NCBI GenBank assembly: GCA_026645935.1
Contig: JAPKMP010000018.1
Coordinates: 1-64,000 of the forward strand
Direction: 5' to 3'
Length of the DNA: 64,000 bases
From: Candidatus Villigracilaceae bacterium
Lineage (GTDB): Bacteria > Chloroflexota > Anaerolineae > Anaerolineales > Villigracilaceae
Under the pieces are notes generated by a model, which worked only from the letters and a program-made list of their open reading frames with translations, ran no database searches and was not told where the DNA came from. Position 1 is the stretch's first letter, and every line of letters starts with the position of its first letter. This document shows, piece after piece, positions 26,861-33,830 of the stretch. Made by a program: the position numbers and the translations under genes.

Positions 26861-26966
26861 CCGGTTCGAGCGTGGAATCAGATCGAGGGATCAGCGAACA
26901 GGTATGGTCGTGTCTGGAAGCGATTTGTCTCGGAGCAGAATGAAGGAATTGCACACATCAGGTATT

Positions 26967-26982
26967 TGTGACATAAGTCACA
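26967..26982. promoter_or_regulatory. CRP-type operator (site 1) upstream of 27047
   Basis: TGTGA-CATAAG-TCACA; with flanking bases TTGTGACATAAGTCACAG, so the inverted repeat extends to TGTGAC-N4-GTCACA. The flanks recall HcpR-type sites of other bacteria. Confidence 0.75.
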
Positions 26983-26999
26983 GTATTTTAGATAATATT

Positions 27000-27015
27000 T
27001 GTGCAATAATTCACA
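27000..27015. promoter_or_regulatory. CRP-type operator (site 2) upstream of 27047
   Basis: TGTGC-AATAAT-TCACA within TTGTGCAATAATTCACAA, a TTGTG-N8-CACAA palindrome. Its centre is 33 bp from site 1, three helical turns, so both could be bound on one face of the DNA. Confidence 0.6.
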
Positions 27016-27046
27016 AGAAGGACAATTTCATAATAAGGAGAATGCC

Positions 27047-27646
27047 ATGAAAGACATCATCTTCCTTCTGCTCACCGGCGTGATCGCCGCGTACCTGTGC
27101 TGGTATTTTTATCAGCGCTACCAGTTGCACAAAGCACTGCATAACCTGTACTACTTGATGGGTTTTGCGGTGCTTTTGGTTTCTGGATTGCTGCTCATCT
27201 TTCTCGGGATGGGAATCCTCGCCTCGCCCTACGTCCTGACAGTTGCCAGTCTGATCCCGTTGGGTATTTCCATGGGGCTGGCTGAGGAATACTTTCCCGC
27301 CTGGAAGAGGGCATTCAAATGGTTTGCCGCACTTGGATTCCTTGCGATCGCTGTAACAAGCATTGGCGGGATGGATAATCTTCGGAAGATCGCGGTTCCG
27401 CTTTTTCACGGTATCGCTGGCCTTGTGATCTTCATCGGTCCATTCATTGCAAAAGGCGCGCCAAAAGGGTTTTGGTGGGTCGGCATCGGCGGATTGTTGA
27501 TCGGGCTTGGCGGCATCGCGCTCGCTTTCATAACAATGGGCAGACAACTGCTATTCTTCAGCCCCGAGTTCGTCATGCTCATCATCACTCCCCTGCTATT
27601 CCTGATGACAGGGGCATATGCGCTGGGCTTCGCCAAGAAAGGATAA
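27047..27646 (+). CDS. Polytopic membrane protein, paralog of 31305
   Basis: A 199-residue protein with six or seven membrane helices. The segment HGIAGLVIFIGPFI and the later GIGGLLIGLGGIAL closely match HGIAGMTIFLLPII and GVGGALIGIGGLFL in the protein at 31305, so the two are paralogs flanking the 12-TM gene. The His of HGIAG is the only candidate ligand. AAGGAG sits before ATG 27047. It leads the transcription unit behind the tandem operators. Function is unknown. Confidence 0.7.
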   Translation: MKDIIFLLLTGVIAAYLCWYFYQRYQLHKALHNLYYLMGFAVLLVSGLLLIFLGMGILASPYVLTVASLIPLGISMGLAEEYFPAWKRAFKWFAALGFLAIAVTSIGGMDNLRKIAVPLFHGIAGLVIFIGPFIAKGAPKGFWWVGIGGLLIGLGGIALAFITMGRQLLFFSPEFVMLIITPLLFLMTGAYALGFAKKG

Positions 27647-27663
27647 AAGTCCCCCATTCCCTA

Positions 27664-27711
27664 CCCTTCCCCATCAAGGGAAGGGAGCCCCTCTCCCATG
27701 TTGGAGAGGGG
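27664..27711. repeat. Two adjacent stem-loops
   Basis: CCCTTCCC/GGGAAGGG (27664-27685) and CCCCTCTCC/GGAGAGGGG (27688-27711), followed by GTGGGGTGAGGGCG. This is a dispersed-repeat style spacer, reading on into the ribosome site of the next gene. Confidence 0.6.
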
Positions 27712-27738
27712 TGGGGTGAGGGCGTTTGGAGGCTATTC

Positions 27739-29274
27739 ATGCAGTTTATGAAAACACGATTCAACTATCTCTTCGGTTCGACAAAAGGGTTGACGCTGAT
27801 CGCCATTGCGGTGGTTTCGCTCATCACTGCCATCTTCGGTACGCTTTCAGGACCGATGGTGGAATGGGGCATCCGCGATGTGGTCGTGCGCCTGTTGAAA
27901 ATGGAATTGATACCGGCGGCGCGCGAAGGTCGCATCATCATGTTGTATCACACCATCGCCATGACCATCGTCGCCATCGAAGTGTATTTCATCACTGAAC
28001 TCGTCCCGATGAAGCGCCATGAGCAGACGATGATCAATGCCACGATCACCGTTGGTTATTTGATTTCGGTCGTCTTCGGCATGGCATTCGCTTACTGGGG
28101 GCGCAATTTCGCCTTTCATGGCTTGTTCCTTCTTGGGCAGTCGCTGGTGTTCTTTGCGGGCATCCTGCTTGCGGTGGCGCTCGTACCGTGGAAAAAAGAA
28201 TACCGCCTGCCCGCGGACTCTCTCCTCGCCCGCACAAAAAGCGGACTTGACCTGGAGCGTGTTGCTTTCTTTGTTATGGCAGTATCCACCCTGCTTTCCG
28301 CCGCGTTCGGCGCGGTCTCAGGTTCGTACTGGAGCAACGGTCACGAAACCTTCCTCGCCGAAGACCTGATCCGTAACCCGTTCAAGACTTATCTGCAAAA
28401 AGCCATCATCGGTCACCTCCACATCATGCTGACCCTGATCGCCATCGCCATCACGCTCATCGTCGGGCGCTGGCTGAACTTCAAAGGCATCCTGCATCGC
28501 ATCGCCATGCCGCTGATGATCTCAGGAACGGTCATCATCACTGCAGGCGCGCTCTCGGTGGTGTGGGTGGAAGCGGCACATACCATCATCTACGTCGGCT
28601 CAGTCTTCGTGATGCTGTCGGCGCTGTTCTTCGTCATCTATTCGTGGGGCATGCTCATCCGCGAAGGCACGGCGGGCATCGAAAAGCCGACTTTCGGGCA
28701 GAAGATCAAAGCATTGCTCCGCGACCCGATCAAGTTCGGTCCAGGCTGGCAAATGGTCTTCATGAATTTCACCGTCAGCGGGGTGGGCATCTTCATGGCG
28801 GTCAAACTGACCGAAATCTTCCGCGTCTGGCCCCATCGTGAGGAGCGCATCATCCTGACGGGACACTGGCACATCCTCGCCAGCCTGATCGCCACCATCA
28901 TCCTGTTCTACATCGCCGATCTTTCGGGGCTGAAGGGCAAAATCCGCAAATGGTTCGGCTGGACGATCATCATCATGTCCAACATTGCCTTCGCTTCCGT
29001 GACCATTTTCTCGATGAAGCGTCTGTTCGTCACCGAAGCCGAGCAGCAAAACGTCGTCAACTGGACGATGCTGCTGACCGACATCGGTCTGGCGACGGTG
29101 CTGCTCGTGTTGGCGATCTTCATGGTCTGGCGTTTGCTCGACCTGTTCAAGGCAAAAGGCTGGTGGACGCAGGAATACAAATCGGAGATCAAGAGGTCGG
29201 CGGAAATCGAGATCGAGGAGCAGAAACGCAAACTCAAGGAACTCGAAGAAACTCTCAAGGAGGTGGAGAAATGA
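27739..29274 (+). CDS. 12-TM multi-histidine membrane protein, heme-copper-oxidase-like layout
   Basis: A 511-residue protein with twelve predicted membrane helices and a charged C-terminal coiled coil. Intramembrane histidines are His71 (helix 2, LYHTIAM), His226/His228 (helix 6, GHLHIML), His281 (start of helix 8, EAAHTI) and His376/His378 (helix 10, GHWHIL). In heme-copper oxidase subunit I, a 12-helix pseudo-threefold protein, helices II, VI and X carry heme and CuB ligands and helix X has His-x-His. The paired His of helix VII is missing, so this is not a standard oxidase or NorB. GGAGG precedes ATG 27739, and the stop overlaps the SUMF1 gene (ATGA). Function is inferred only from layout and neighbours. 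Confidence 0.6.
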   Translation: MQFMKTRFNYLFGSTKGLTLIAIAVVSLITAIFGTLSGPMVEWGIRDVVVRLLKMELIPAAREGRIIMLYHTIAMTIVAIEVYFITELVPMKRHEQTMINATITVGYLISVVFGMAFAYWGRNFAFHGLFLLGQSLVFFAGILLAVALVPWKKEYRLPADSLLARTKSGLDLERVAFFVMAVSTLLSAAFGAVSGSYWSNGHETFLAEDLIRNPFKTYLQKAIIGHLHIMLTLIAIAITLIVGRWLNFKGILHRIAMPLMISGTVIITAGALSVVWVEAAHTIIYVGSVFVMLSALFFVIYSWGMLIREGTAGIEKPTFGQKIKALLRDPIKFGPGWQMVFMNFTVSGVGIFMAVKLTEIFRVWPHREERIILTGHWHILASLIATIILFYIADLSGLKGKIRKWFGWTIIIMSNIAFASVTIFSMKRLFVTEAEQQNVVNWTMLLTDIGLATVLLVLAIFMVWRLLDLFKAKGWWTQEYKSEIKRSAEIEIEEQKRKLKELEETLKEVEK

Positions 29275-30296
29275 AACGGATCATCATGTCGCTGCGAGCA
29301 GTTTTCGCGAAGCAGCCCCCTTCTTCAAACGGGAGGTTTCTTCGGGCTATCGCCCTCGCAACGACATTAATTCTGATCGCATCCTGCGCCCCTGCCCCAA
29401 GTGTTGCCGCAATCACGCCTCCTTACATTGACACGGGAATTGATCACGAATCCTGGGCTTTGATCCCCGCTGGAAGTTTCCCTTACGGACAGCATGATCA
29501 CATCACGGACGTGGATTACGACTACGAAATGATGGTCACGCCGGTCACCAACGAGCAGTTCGGCCGCTTCCTGAACGAAGCGTTGGCGGCAGGCGCGATC
29601 CGCGTCGGCGAGGTGGAGGTCGAGACTGGCGAGCAGGTTTGGGTGGAGGTCGGAGCGCATGGCTTTTATCCGGGCGATCCTTATGACGGGTACAAGCACG
29701 AAGAGGAGATCAAGCCCGGCGACAAACTCTTCTTCCCCACCGAAGCGGATGGGGTGCGCATCACGTTCGATGGTCAGATCTTCCGCGCGATCCACGAATA
29801 CAGCAACCACCCCGCCACGATGGTGACCTGGTTCGGTGCGAAAGCCTATTGTGAGTTCTACGGCTGGCGTCTGCCAAGCGAGATCGAATGGGAAAAAGCC
29901 GCACGCGGCACAGAGTTGGTGGATGGGCGCGGACTAGCCTTCCCGTGGGGCACACACATCGAGCGCAACAACGCCAACTATTATTCGTCGTTCGACCTGT
30001 TCGTGAAGATGTTCGGCAAACTGGGCAACACCACGCCTATCGGTTTTTACAACGGCAAGACATACACACTTGCGGAGGGCAGTTACACAACGCTGGATTC
30101 CGCTTCGCCCTACGGACTGTATGACATGGCAGGCAACGTCTGGCAGTGGACGGGCGACGACTATCCCAAACAGCATTACCGTCACATGCGCGGCGGAAGT
30201 TTTTACTCGTACGAAGTGGACCTGCGCGTGTGGAAGTTCAACAGCGCGGGACCCCAGCACTACAGTCCGCAGGTTGGGTTCCGTTGTGCGCGGTGA
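29271..30296 (+). CDS. SUMF1/formylglycine-generating-enzyme-domain lipoprotein (NirV-like)
   Basis: A 341-residue exported lipoprotein (lipobox ASC, Cys39) with a C-terminal FGE-sulfatase/SUMF1 domain. Hallmarks are LPSEIEWEKAARG, GLYDMAGNVWQWTGD, MRGGSF and the final VGFRCAR. Members include formylglycine-generating enzymes and NirV, a protein of unknown function next to nitrite reductase genes in denitrifiers. It is coupled by ATGA overlap to the 12-TM gene, so it is likely an exported partner. Residues 6-32, within the signal peptide region, are encoded by an inverted-repeat element. Confidence 0.85.
   Translation: MKRIIMSLRAVFAKQPPSSNGRFLRAIALATTLILIASCAPAPSVAAITPPYIDTGIDHESWALIPAGSFPYGQHDHITDVDYDYEMMVTPVTNEQFGRFLNEALAAGAIRVGEVEVETGEQVWVEVGAHGFYPGDPYDGYKHEEEIKPGDKLFFPTEADGVRITFDGQIFRAIHEYSNHPATMVTWFGAKAYCEFYGWRLPSEIEWEKAARGTELVDGRGLAFPWGTHIERNNANYYSSFDLFVKMFGKLGNTTPIGFYNGKTYTLAEGSYTTLDSASPYGLYDMAGNVWQWTGDDYPKQHYRHMRGGSFYSYEVDLRVWKFNSAGPQHYSPQVGFRCAR
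29286..29366. repeat. Inverted-repeat element inside the SUMF1 coding region
   Basis: The left arm starts ATGTCGCTGCGAG and the reverse complement of the right arm starts ATGTCGTTGCGAGG; both go on with GC-rich CGAAG-containing sequence. The 81-bp element is the same family as 37245-37336 (ATGTCATTGCGAG). It is in frame and supplies part of the signal peptide. Confidence 0.65.
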
Positions 30297-30300
30297 AGAA

Positions 30301-30332
30301 GCAAACAAGTAGACAGGCAAACAAGTAGACAG
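30301..30332 (+). repeat. Tandem 16-bp direct repeat
   Basis: GCAAACAAGTAGACAG occurs twice head to tail. A partly complementary copy (TAGACAGGTA read in reverse) occurs at about 30385-30400, so the whole 30301-30400 spacer can fold on itself. Confidence 0.7.
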
Positions 30333-30413
30333 GTATACTTGCCGCCTGAGATCACTACCCTGTTTCCTTGTTTACTAGTTTACTTGTGTACCTGTCTACA
30401 TTAGGAGTAATCA

Positions 30414-31304
30414 ATGACCACCATCGCCGCTCAATCGCAAATCGTAAATCTGAAATCGAAAATCAGAGCCTACTGGGCATTGATCAAACCCCTGCAATCG
30501 GGTTTGCTGCTTGCAACAGGATTGGCTGGCTACATGAGCGCGCGTTGTCCCGTGTTTAACATGGGAACCATCCTGCAGCTCTCAGCAAATTTGTTTCTCG
30601 CCATCGCGGGAAGCACCGTCCTCAACATGTGGTGGGACCGCGACATCGACGCCAAGATGGGACGCACGGAAAAACGAGCCACATCGAAGGGACTGGTGGA
30701 GGAAAACGAAGTCCTGCGCGTGGGCTTGATCCTCTCGGTCATCGGCGTCGGCTGGGCGGTGGCGATGGACGCGCTGTACGGTCTCATCGTCTTCGCAGGT
30801 CTGTTCTTCGACGTGGTCGTGTACAGCATATGGCTCAAACGCCGCACCGCGTGGAGCATCGTCTGGGGCGGCATTTCGGGTGCGATGCCCATTCTCGCGG
30901 GGCGTGCGCTCGGTCTCGGCTACATTGACTGGGTCGGCGTCACCCTCGCGTTCGGCATCCTCTTTTGGATCCCGACCCACACGCTCACTTTCAGCATGAA
31001 ATTCGCCAAAGATTATGAAGCCGCTTGTGTCCCGACCTTCCCATCCACGTATGGTCTTGCCATCACCCGCGCCACTATTGCAATCTCATCCATACTTGCC
31101 GCGGCTTCCATGATTGTCGCAGGGTATGGCATCGGCATGGCCTGGGGTTTCCTGCGACTGCTCGGCGTTTTATCTGCGGGTTTGCTCATGCTGGCGGTCG
31201 CCATCACCTTCAAACCATCCGAACGCGTCAACTTCGGTTTGTTCAAGTATGCATCCATTTACATGCTTGCCGCGATGATCCTGGTTGTGCTGGAAGTCAT
31301 CTAA
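30414..31304 (+). CDS. UbiA-type prenyltransferase, heme O synthase (CtaB)-like
   Basis: A 296-residue polytopic UbiA enzyme. The first Asp-rich site is N71-x3-D75-x3-D79 (NMWWDRDIDAKMGRT), typical of heme O synthases, and the following VYSIWLKRRT matches their Y-T-x-x-L-K-R-x-T motif. The usual PHFW-like segment is replaced by PTHTLTFSMKFAKDY, a divergence. Heme O synthase farnesylates heme b for oxidases. TAGGAG precedes ATG 30414. The first 20 residues are encoded by A/T-rich near-repetitive DNA. Location next to the 12-TM His-rich gene suggests it supplies that protein's heme, which is inference. Confidence 0.75.
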   Translation: MTTIAAQSQIVNLKSKIRAYWALIKPLQSGLLLATGLAGYMSARCPVFNMGTILQLSANLFLAIAGSTVLNMWWDRDIDAKMGRTEKRATSKGLVEENEVLRVGLILSVIGVGWAVAMDALYGLIVFAGLFFDVVVYSIWLKRRTAWSIVWGGISGAMPILAGRALGLGYIDWVGVTLAFGILFWIPTHTLTFSMKFAKDYEAACVPTFPSTYGLAITRATIAISSILAAASMIVAGYGIGMAWGFLRLLGVLSAGLLMLAVAITFKPSERVNFGLFKYASIYMLAAMILVVLEVI

Positions 31305-31910
31305 ATGAGGTTTTCTTCCCTTGACCGCGTCCTTCTGTTGCTCACTGTCCTGCTGGCATCCTATCAAGTTTCGGCAGGCATAGATGGGTTTGGGACTCTC
31401 CCCATCGTCGCCTATACCATCGCCTTCGGCGTGATTCTCGTCGCGGCGCTGCTTATTTTTATTTTGGGGATGGAGGTGCTGGACTCTCCCGTGGTCATCA
31501 TCGTCTCTACGATCATTCCACTGAGCCTTGCTGTCGGTCTCGTCTGGCAGCACCTCGCCTCCCTGCGGACCTCGTACCTGGTCTTCGCCATTATCGGTTT
31601 CCTTGCTGTGACTCTAACCCGCACGATTCAGATACCCGGAAAGTCCCCCACCTTTGTCCTTGCCATCACCCACGGCATCGCGGGTATGACGATATTTTTA
31701 CTGCCCATCATTCTTTCCATCCAGGGAGCGGTGAAGCCGCTCTTCTCTCTTGTGGGAGTCGGCGGCGCGTTGATCGGTATTGGCGGCTTGTTTCTTTCGT
31801 TTTTGAAGACCGGCAAACCCATCCTGTCGAGAGGGATGATCATGAGGTTGTTTCCAATGTTGCTCCTGCTGACAACAGCCCTTTTTGTAGCAGGTTTCAA
31901 ATTCGGCTAA
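31305..31910 (+). CDS. Polytopic membrane protein, paralog of 27047
   Basis: A 201-residue protein with about seven membrane helices. Shared blocks with the 27047 product are HGIAGMTIFLLPII and GVGGALIGIGGLFLSFL, plus the same helix spacing. The ATG directly follows the stop of the CtaB-like gene. A terminator hairpin follows. No catalytic motif is recognised. Confidence 0.7.
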   Translation: MRFSSLDRVLLLLTVLLASYQVSAGIDGFGTLPIVAYTIAFGVILVAALLIFILGMEVLDSPVVIIVSTIIPLSLAVGLVWQHLASLRTSYLVFAIIGFLAVTLTRTIQIPGKSPTFVLAITHGIAGMTIFLLPIILSIQGAVKPLFSLVGVGGALIGIGGLFLSFLKTGKPILSRGMIMRLFPMLLLLTTALFVAGFKFG

Positions 31911-31913
31911 TCC

Positions 31914-31945
31914 GTAGCGCAGGTCTGAGACTTGCGCTACTTTTT
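31914..31945 (+). terminator. Intrinsic terminator
   Basis: GTAGCGCAGGTC and GACTTGCGCTAC (one G-U pair) enclose a 3-nt loop and are followed by TTTTT. It ends or attenuates the operon before the gene at 31964. Confidence 0.85.
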
Positions 31946-31963
31946 CTATAAAAGGAGAAAACA

Positions 31964-32653
31964 ATGTCCACAAATAGTTTCTTTGCCAGGTTCCTGCGAT
32001 TCATCGGCATCGTGCTGATGGGCTTGACGGGTGGCTTCACCCTGCTGGGTGGAATCGGCACTTCCTGCGCTGCATTCAATCCCATTGGATTCGGCGACAG
32101 CATGGCCTTGCTCGCGCCGTTCCAATGGCTCTACATTCTGTTCGTTTTGGTCGGGGTGGTTCTTGGCATCATGGGCATCCGTGCCACAATCATGCTCGTG
32201 AGAGGCTCGGACAAGTCCTACCGATATGCGCTCATCGTGTTGATCGCAGGCGTTGTCATCGGCTTCATCCACATTTTCGCCTCGCGTGCCTTGCGCGGCA
32301 AGTCCATGCCGGTGGATGCAGTGGTGTACACCACGCTTCTAACTCTGGTGATCTTCCTGCTCTTCAAGGTACCGACGATCTGGCAGGGTGTCGATTTTGC
32401 GAAAGCCAAAACCAGCCAGAACAAACCGGCAGGCGGCGCGGCGGCGATCCTGCTGGGAATCATGACCCTCACCATCCAATTCACAATGGGAACAACGCAC
32501 ACCTGGGGCGGGATCAATTATGCGGACGCTTTCAACGCGTCCATGACTGTGATCGGGATCGGATTACTATTGCTGGGGGTGGGAATCTTCGTCAGCATGG
32601 CGAAGGCTTGGGAGAAAGGATACAGGCTTGAGTTAAAGAACCGAGCCGCGTAA
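31964..32653 (+). CDS. Polytopic membrane protein of unknown function
   Basis: A 229-residue protein with about six membrane helices and a cytoplasmic basic tail. AAAGGAG precedes ATG 31964. It has no motif I recognise; His-containing HIFASR and THTW are the only polar features in the helices. Lying after the terminator at 31914-31945, it may be a partly independent gene of the same block. A second terminator follows it. Confidence 0.65.
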   Translation: MSTNSFFARFLRFIGIVLMGLTGGFTLLGGIGTSCAAFNPIGFGDSMALLAPFQWLYILFVLVGVVLGIMGIRATIMLVRGSDKSYRYALIVLIAGVVIGFIHIFASRALRGKSMPVDAVVYTTLLTLVIFLLFKVPTIWQGVDFAKAKTSQNKPAGGAAAILLGIMTLTIQFTMGTTHTWGGINYADAFNASMTVIGIGLLLLGVGIFVSMAKAWEKGYRLELKNRAA

Positions 32654-32673
32654 AGTCCGGTGCATGTCCCCTC

Positions 32674-32712
32674 GAAACGACATCCCCGTCTTCATGGCGG
32701 GGATGTCGTTTC
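32674..32712. terminator. Bidirectional terminator
   Basis: GAAACGACATCCCCG pairs with CGGGGATGTCGTTTC around a 9-nt loop, followed by TATTTTT. It marks the end of the putative respiratory block and the 3' end of the convergent gene at 32712. Confidence 0.85.
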
Positions 32713-33212
32713 TATTTTTCCACTTTATCCGGCATACTTACGGATGGAGATGCGGCTGACTTTCGCAACTGGTCTTCCTGCACCATGCGGATGCCGTTAT
32801 TGACCTGATTGCTGAGTTTGGCGATCTGATCCTGCAATTGCATGAGCATATCGAGGACGTAATTATCAGCGTCGGCGCGGATGGCTTCGGCTTCGGCACG
32901 CGCCTGCGAAACGATCTGGTCCGCGCGGCGCTGGGCTTCCTGCGTGACGATATCCTTTTGGACCAGCTGGTCCGCTTTGTCACGCGCGATCTGCAGGGTG
33001 CGGTTGGATTCCTCCTGGGCTTGCGCCATGACGCGTTCGCGCTGGGCTACGATCTGTTGGGCTTTCTTCACCTCTTCGGGGATCGTAATCCGCATCTGGT
33101 CGATGAGCTCGAGCATCTTATCTTCATCAACAACAACGTTATGCGTGAAAGGCACAGCCTTCGCATCGTTGAAGAGTTCTTCGAGACGGTCGATTAATTG
33201 AAGAATGTCCAT
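32712..33212 (-). CDS. Coiled-coil protein (DivIVA / ATPase-subunit-like), downstream of coaD
   Basis: A 166-residue, highly charged, Gln/Ala-rich protein. Most of residues 40-150 form heptads with no Pro or Gly breaks, so a long coiled coil is predicted. It resembles the cytoplasmic coiled-coil proteins found beside coaD in Chloroflexota. A biochemical role cannot be assigned. It is 41 nt downstream of coaD on the same strand and likely shares its transcript. Confidence 0.65.
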   Translation of the reverse strand: MDILQLIDRLEELFNDAKAVPFTHNVVVDEDKMLELIDQMRITIPEEVKKAQQIVAQRERVMAQAQEESNRTLQIARDKADQLVQKDIVTQEAQRRADQIVSQARAEAEAIRADADNYVLDMLMQLQDQIAKLSNQVNNGIRMVQEDQLRKSAASPSVSMPDKVEK

Positions 33213-33253
33213 AAGTCACTCGCGAATGGGGTGATTTCCCTTATTCTAGCACA

Positions 33254-33772
33254 TTAATCCCGAAGCGCATTCGGCAGGGACTGTTCCCCCATTTGGGCGA
33301 CTTTCTCCTTCAAAGCCCGGTCAACGTGCGGCGGCACCATGCTGGAAACATTGCCGTCGAGCATGGCAATCTCGCGCACGGTGGATGATGAAAGGAAGGT
33401 GTGCTGTTCAGCAGTGATAAGCGCGACCGTTTCGACCGCATCCCCCGCCAGACGCTGGTTCGCCAATGCCATGCGGAATTCGAACTCGAAATCGGAAAAA
33501 ACCCGCAGCCCGCGCACGATGACATGCGCATCGATCTTCCTGGCAAACTCGATGGTCAATCCGCTGTAGCCGGTGACTTTGATCTTGGCGTTATCCTTGA
33601 ACGCCTCTTTCACCAGTGCAATCCGCTCCTCTGGTGAAAACATAAGCGACTTCAACGGCTTGTCGTAAACCGCCATCACCACTTCATCGAACAACTTCGA
33701 GGCGCGGTTGGCAATGTCCATGTGGCCGTAATGGATCGGGTCGAACGTTCCGGGAAATAAGGCTCTGACCAT
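33254..33772 (-). CDS. coaD: Phosphopantetheine adenylyltransferase
   Basis: A 172-residue CoaD. It begins with the nucleotidyltransferase motif FPGTFDPIHYGHMD (T/HxGH type) and has the conserved loops FEFEFRMALANQ and SSSTVREIA. It transfers AMP from ATP to 4'-phosphopantetheine in CoA synthesis. Length is slightly above the usual 160. It lies downstream of recG with a 58-nt spacer that contains a hairpin. Confidence 0.95.
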   Translation of the reverse strand: MVRALFPGTFDPIHYGHMDIANRASKLFDEVVMAVYDKPLKSLMFSPEERIALVKEAFKDNAKIKVTGYSGLTIEFARKIDAHVIVRGLRVFSDFEFEFRMALANQRLAGDAVETVALITAEQHTFLSSSTVREIAMLDGNVSSMVPPHVDRALKEKVAQMGEQSLPNALRD

Positions 33773-33791
33773 GTTTCTCCAAAATTTCTTT

Positions 33792-33827
33792 ATTCGTAGG
33801 GACTCGATCTATCGCGTCCCTACGAAT
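33792..33827. repeat. Perfect 12-bp stem-loop between recG and coaD
   Basis: ATTCGTAGGGAC and GTCCCTACGAAT flank a 12-nt loop. On the minus strand it follows the recG stop but lacks a T-run, so a role in mRNA processing or as a small dispersed repeat is more likely than termination. Confidence 0.6.
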
Positions 33828-33830
33828 TAT

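Noticed and set aside
27472-29274. 600-residue start for the 12-TM protein
   Set aside because: The extension reads through the preceding gene and a repeat; GGAGG before ATG 27739 and the first membrane helix fix the start there.
27739-29274. Calling the 12-TM protein a cytochrome c oxidase or NorB
   Set aside because: The helix-VII His pair, the Tyr or Glu active-site features and a CuA or cytochrome c partner are not found.
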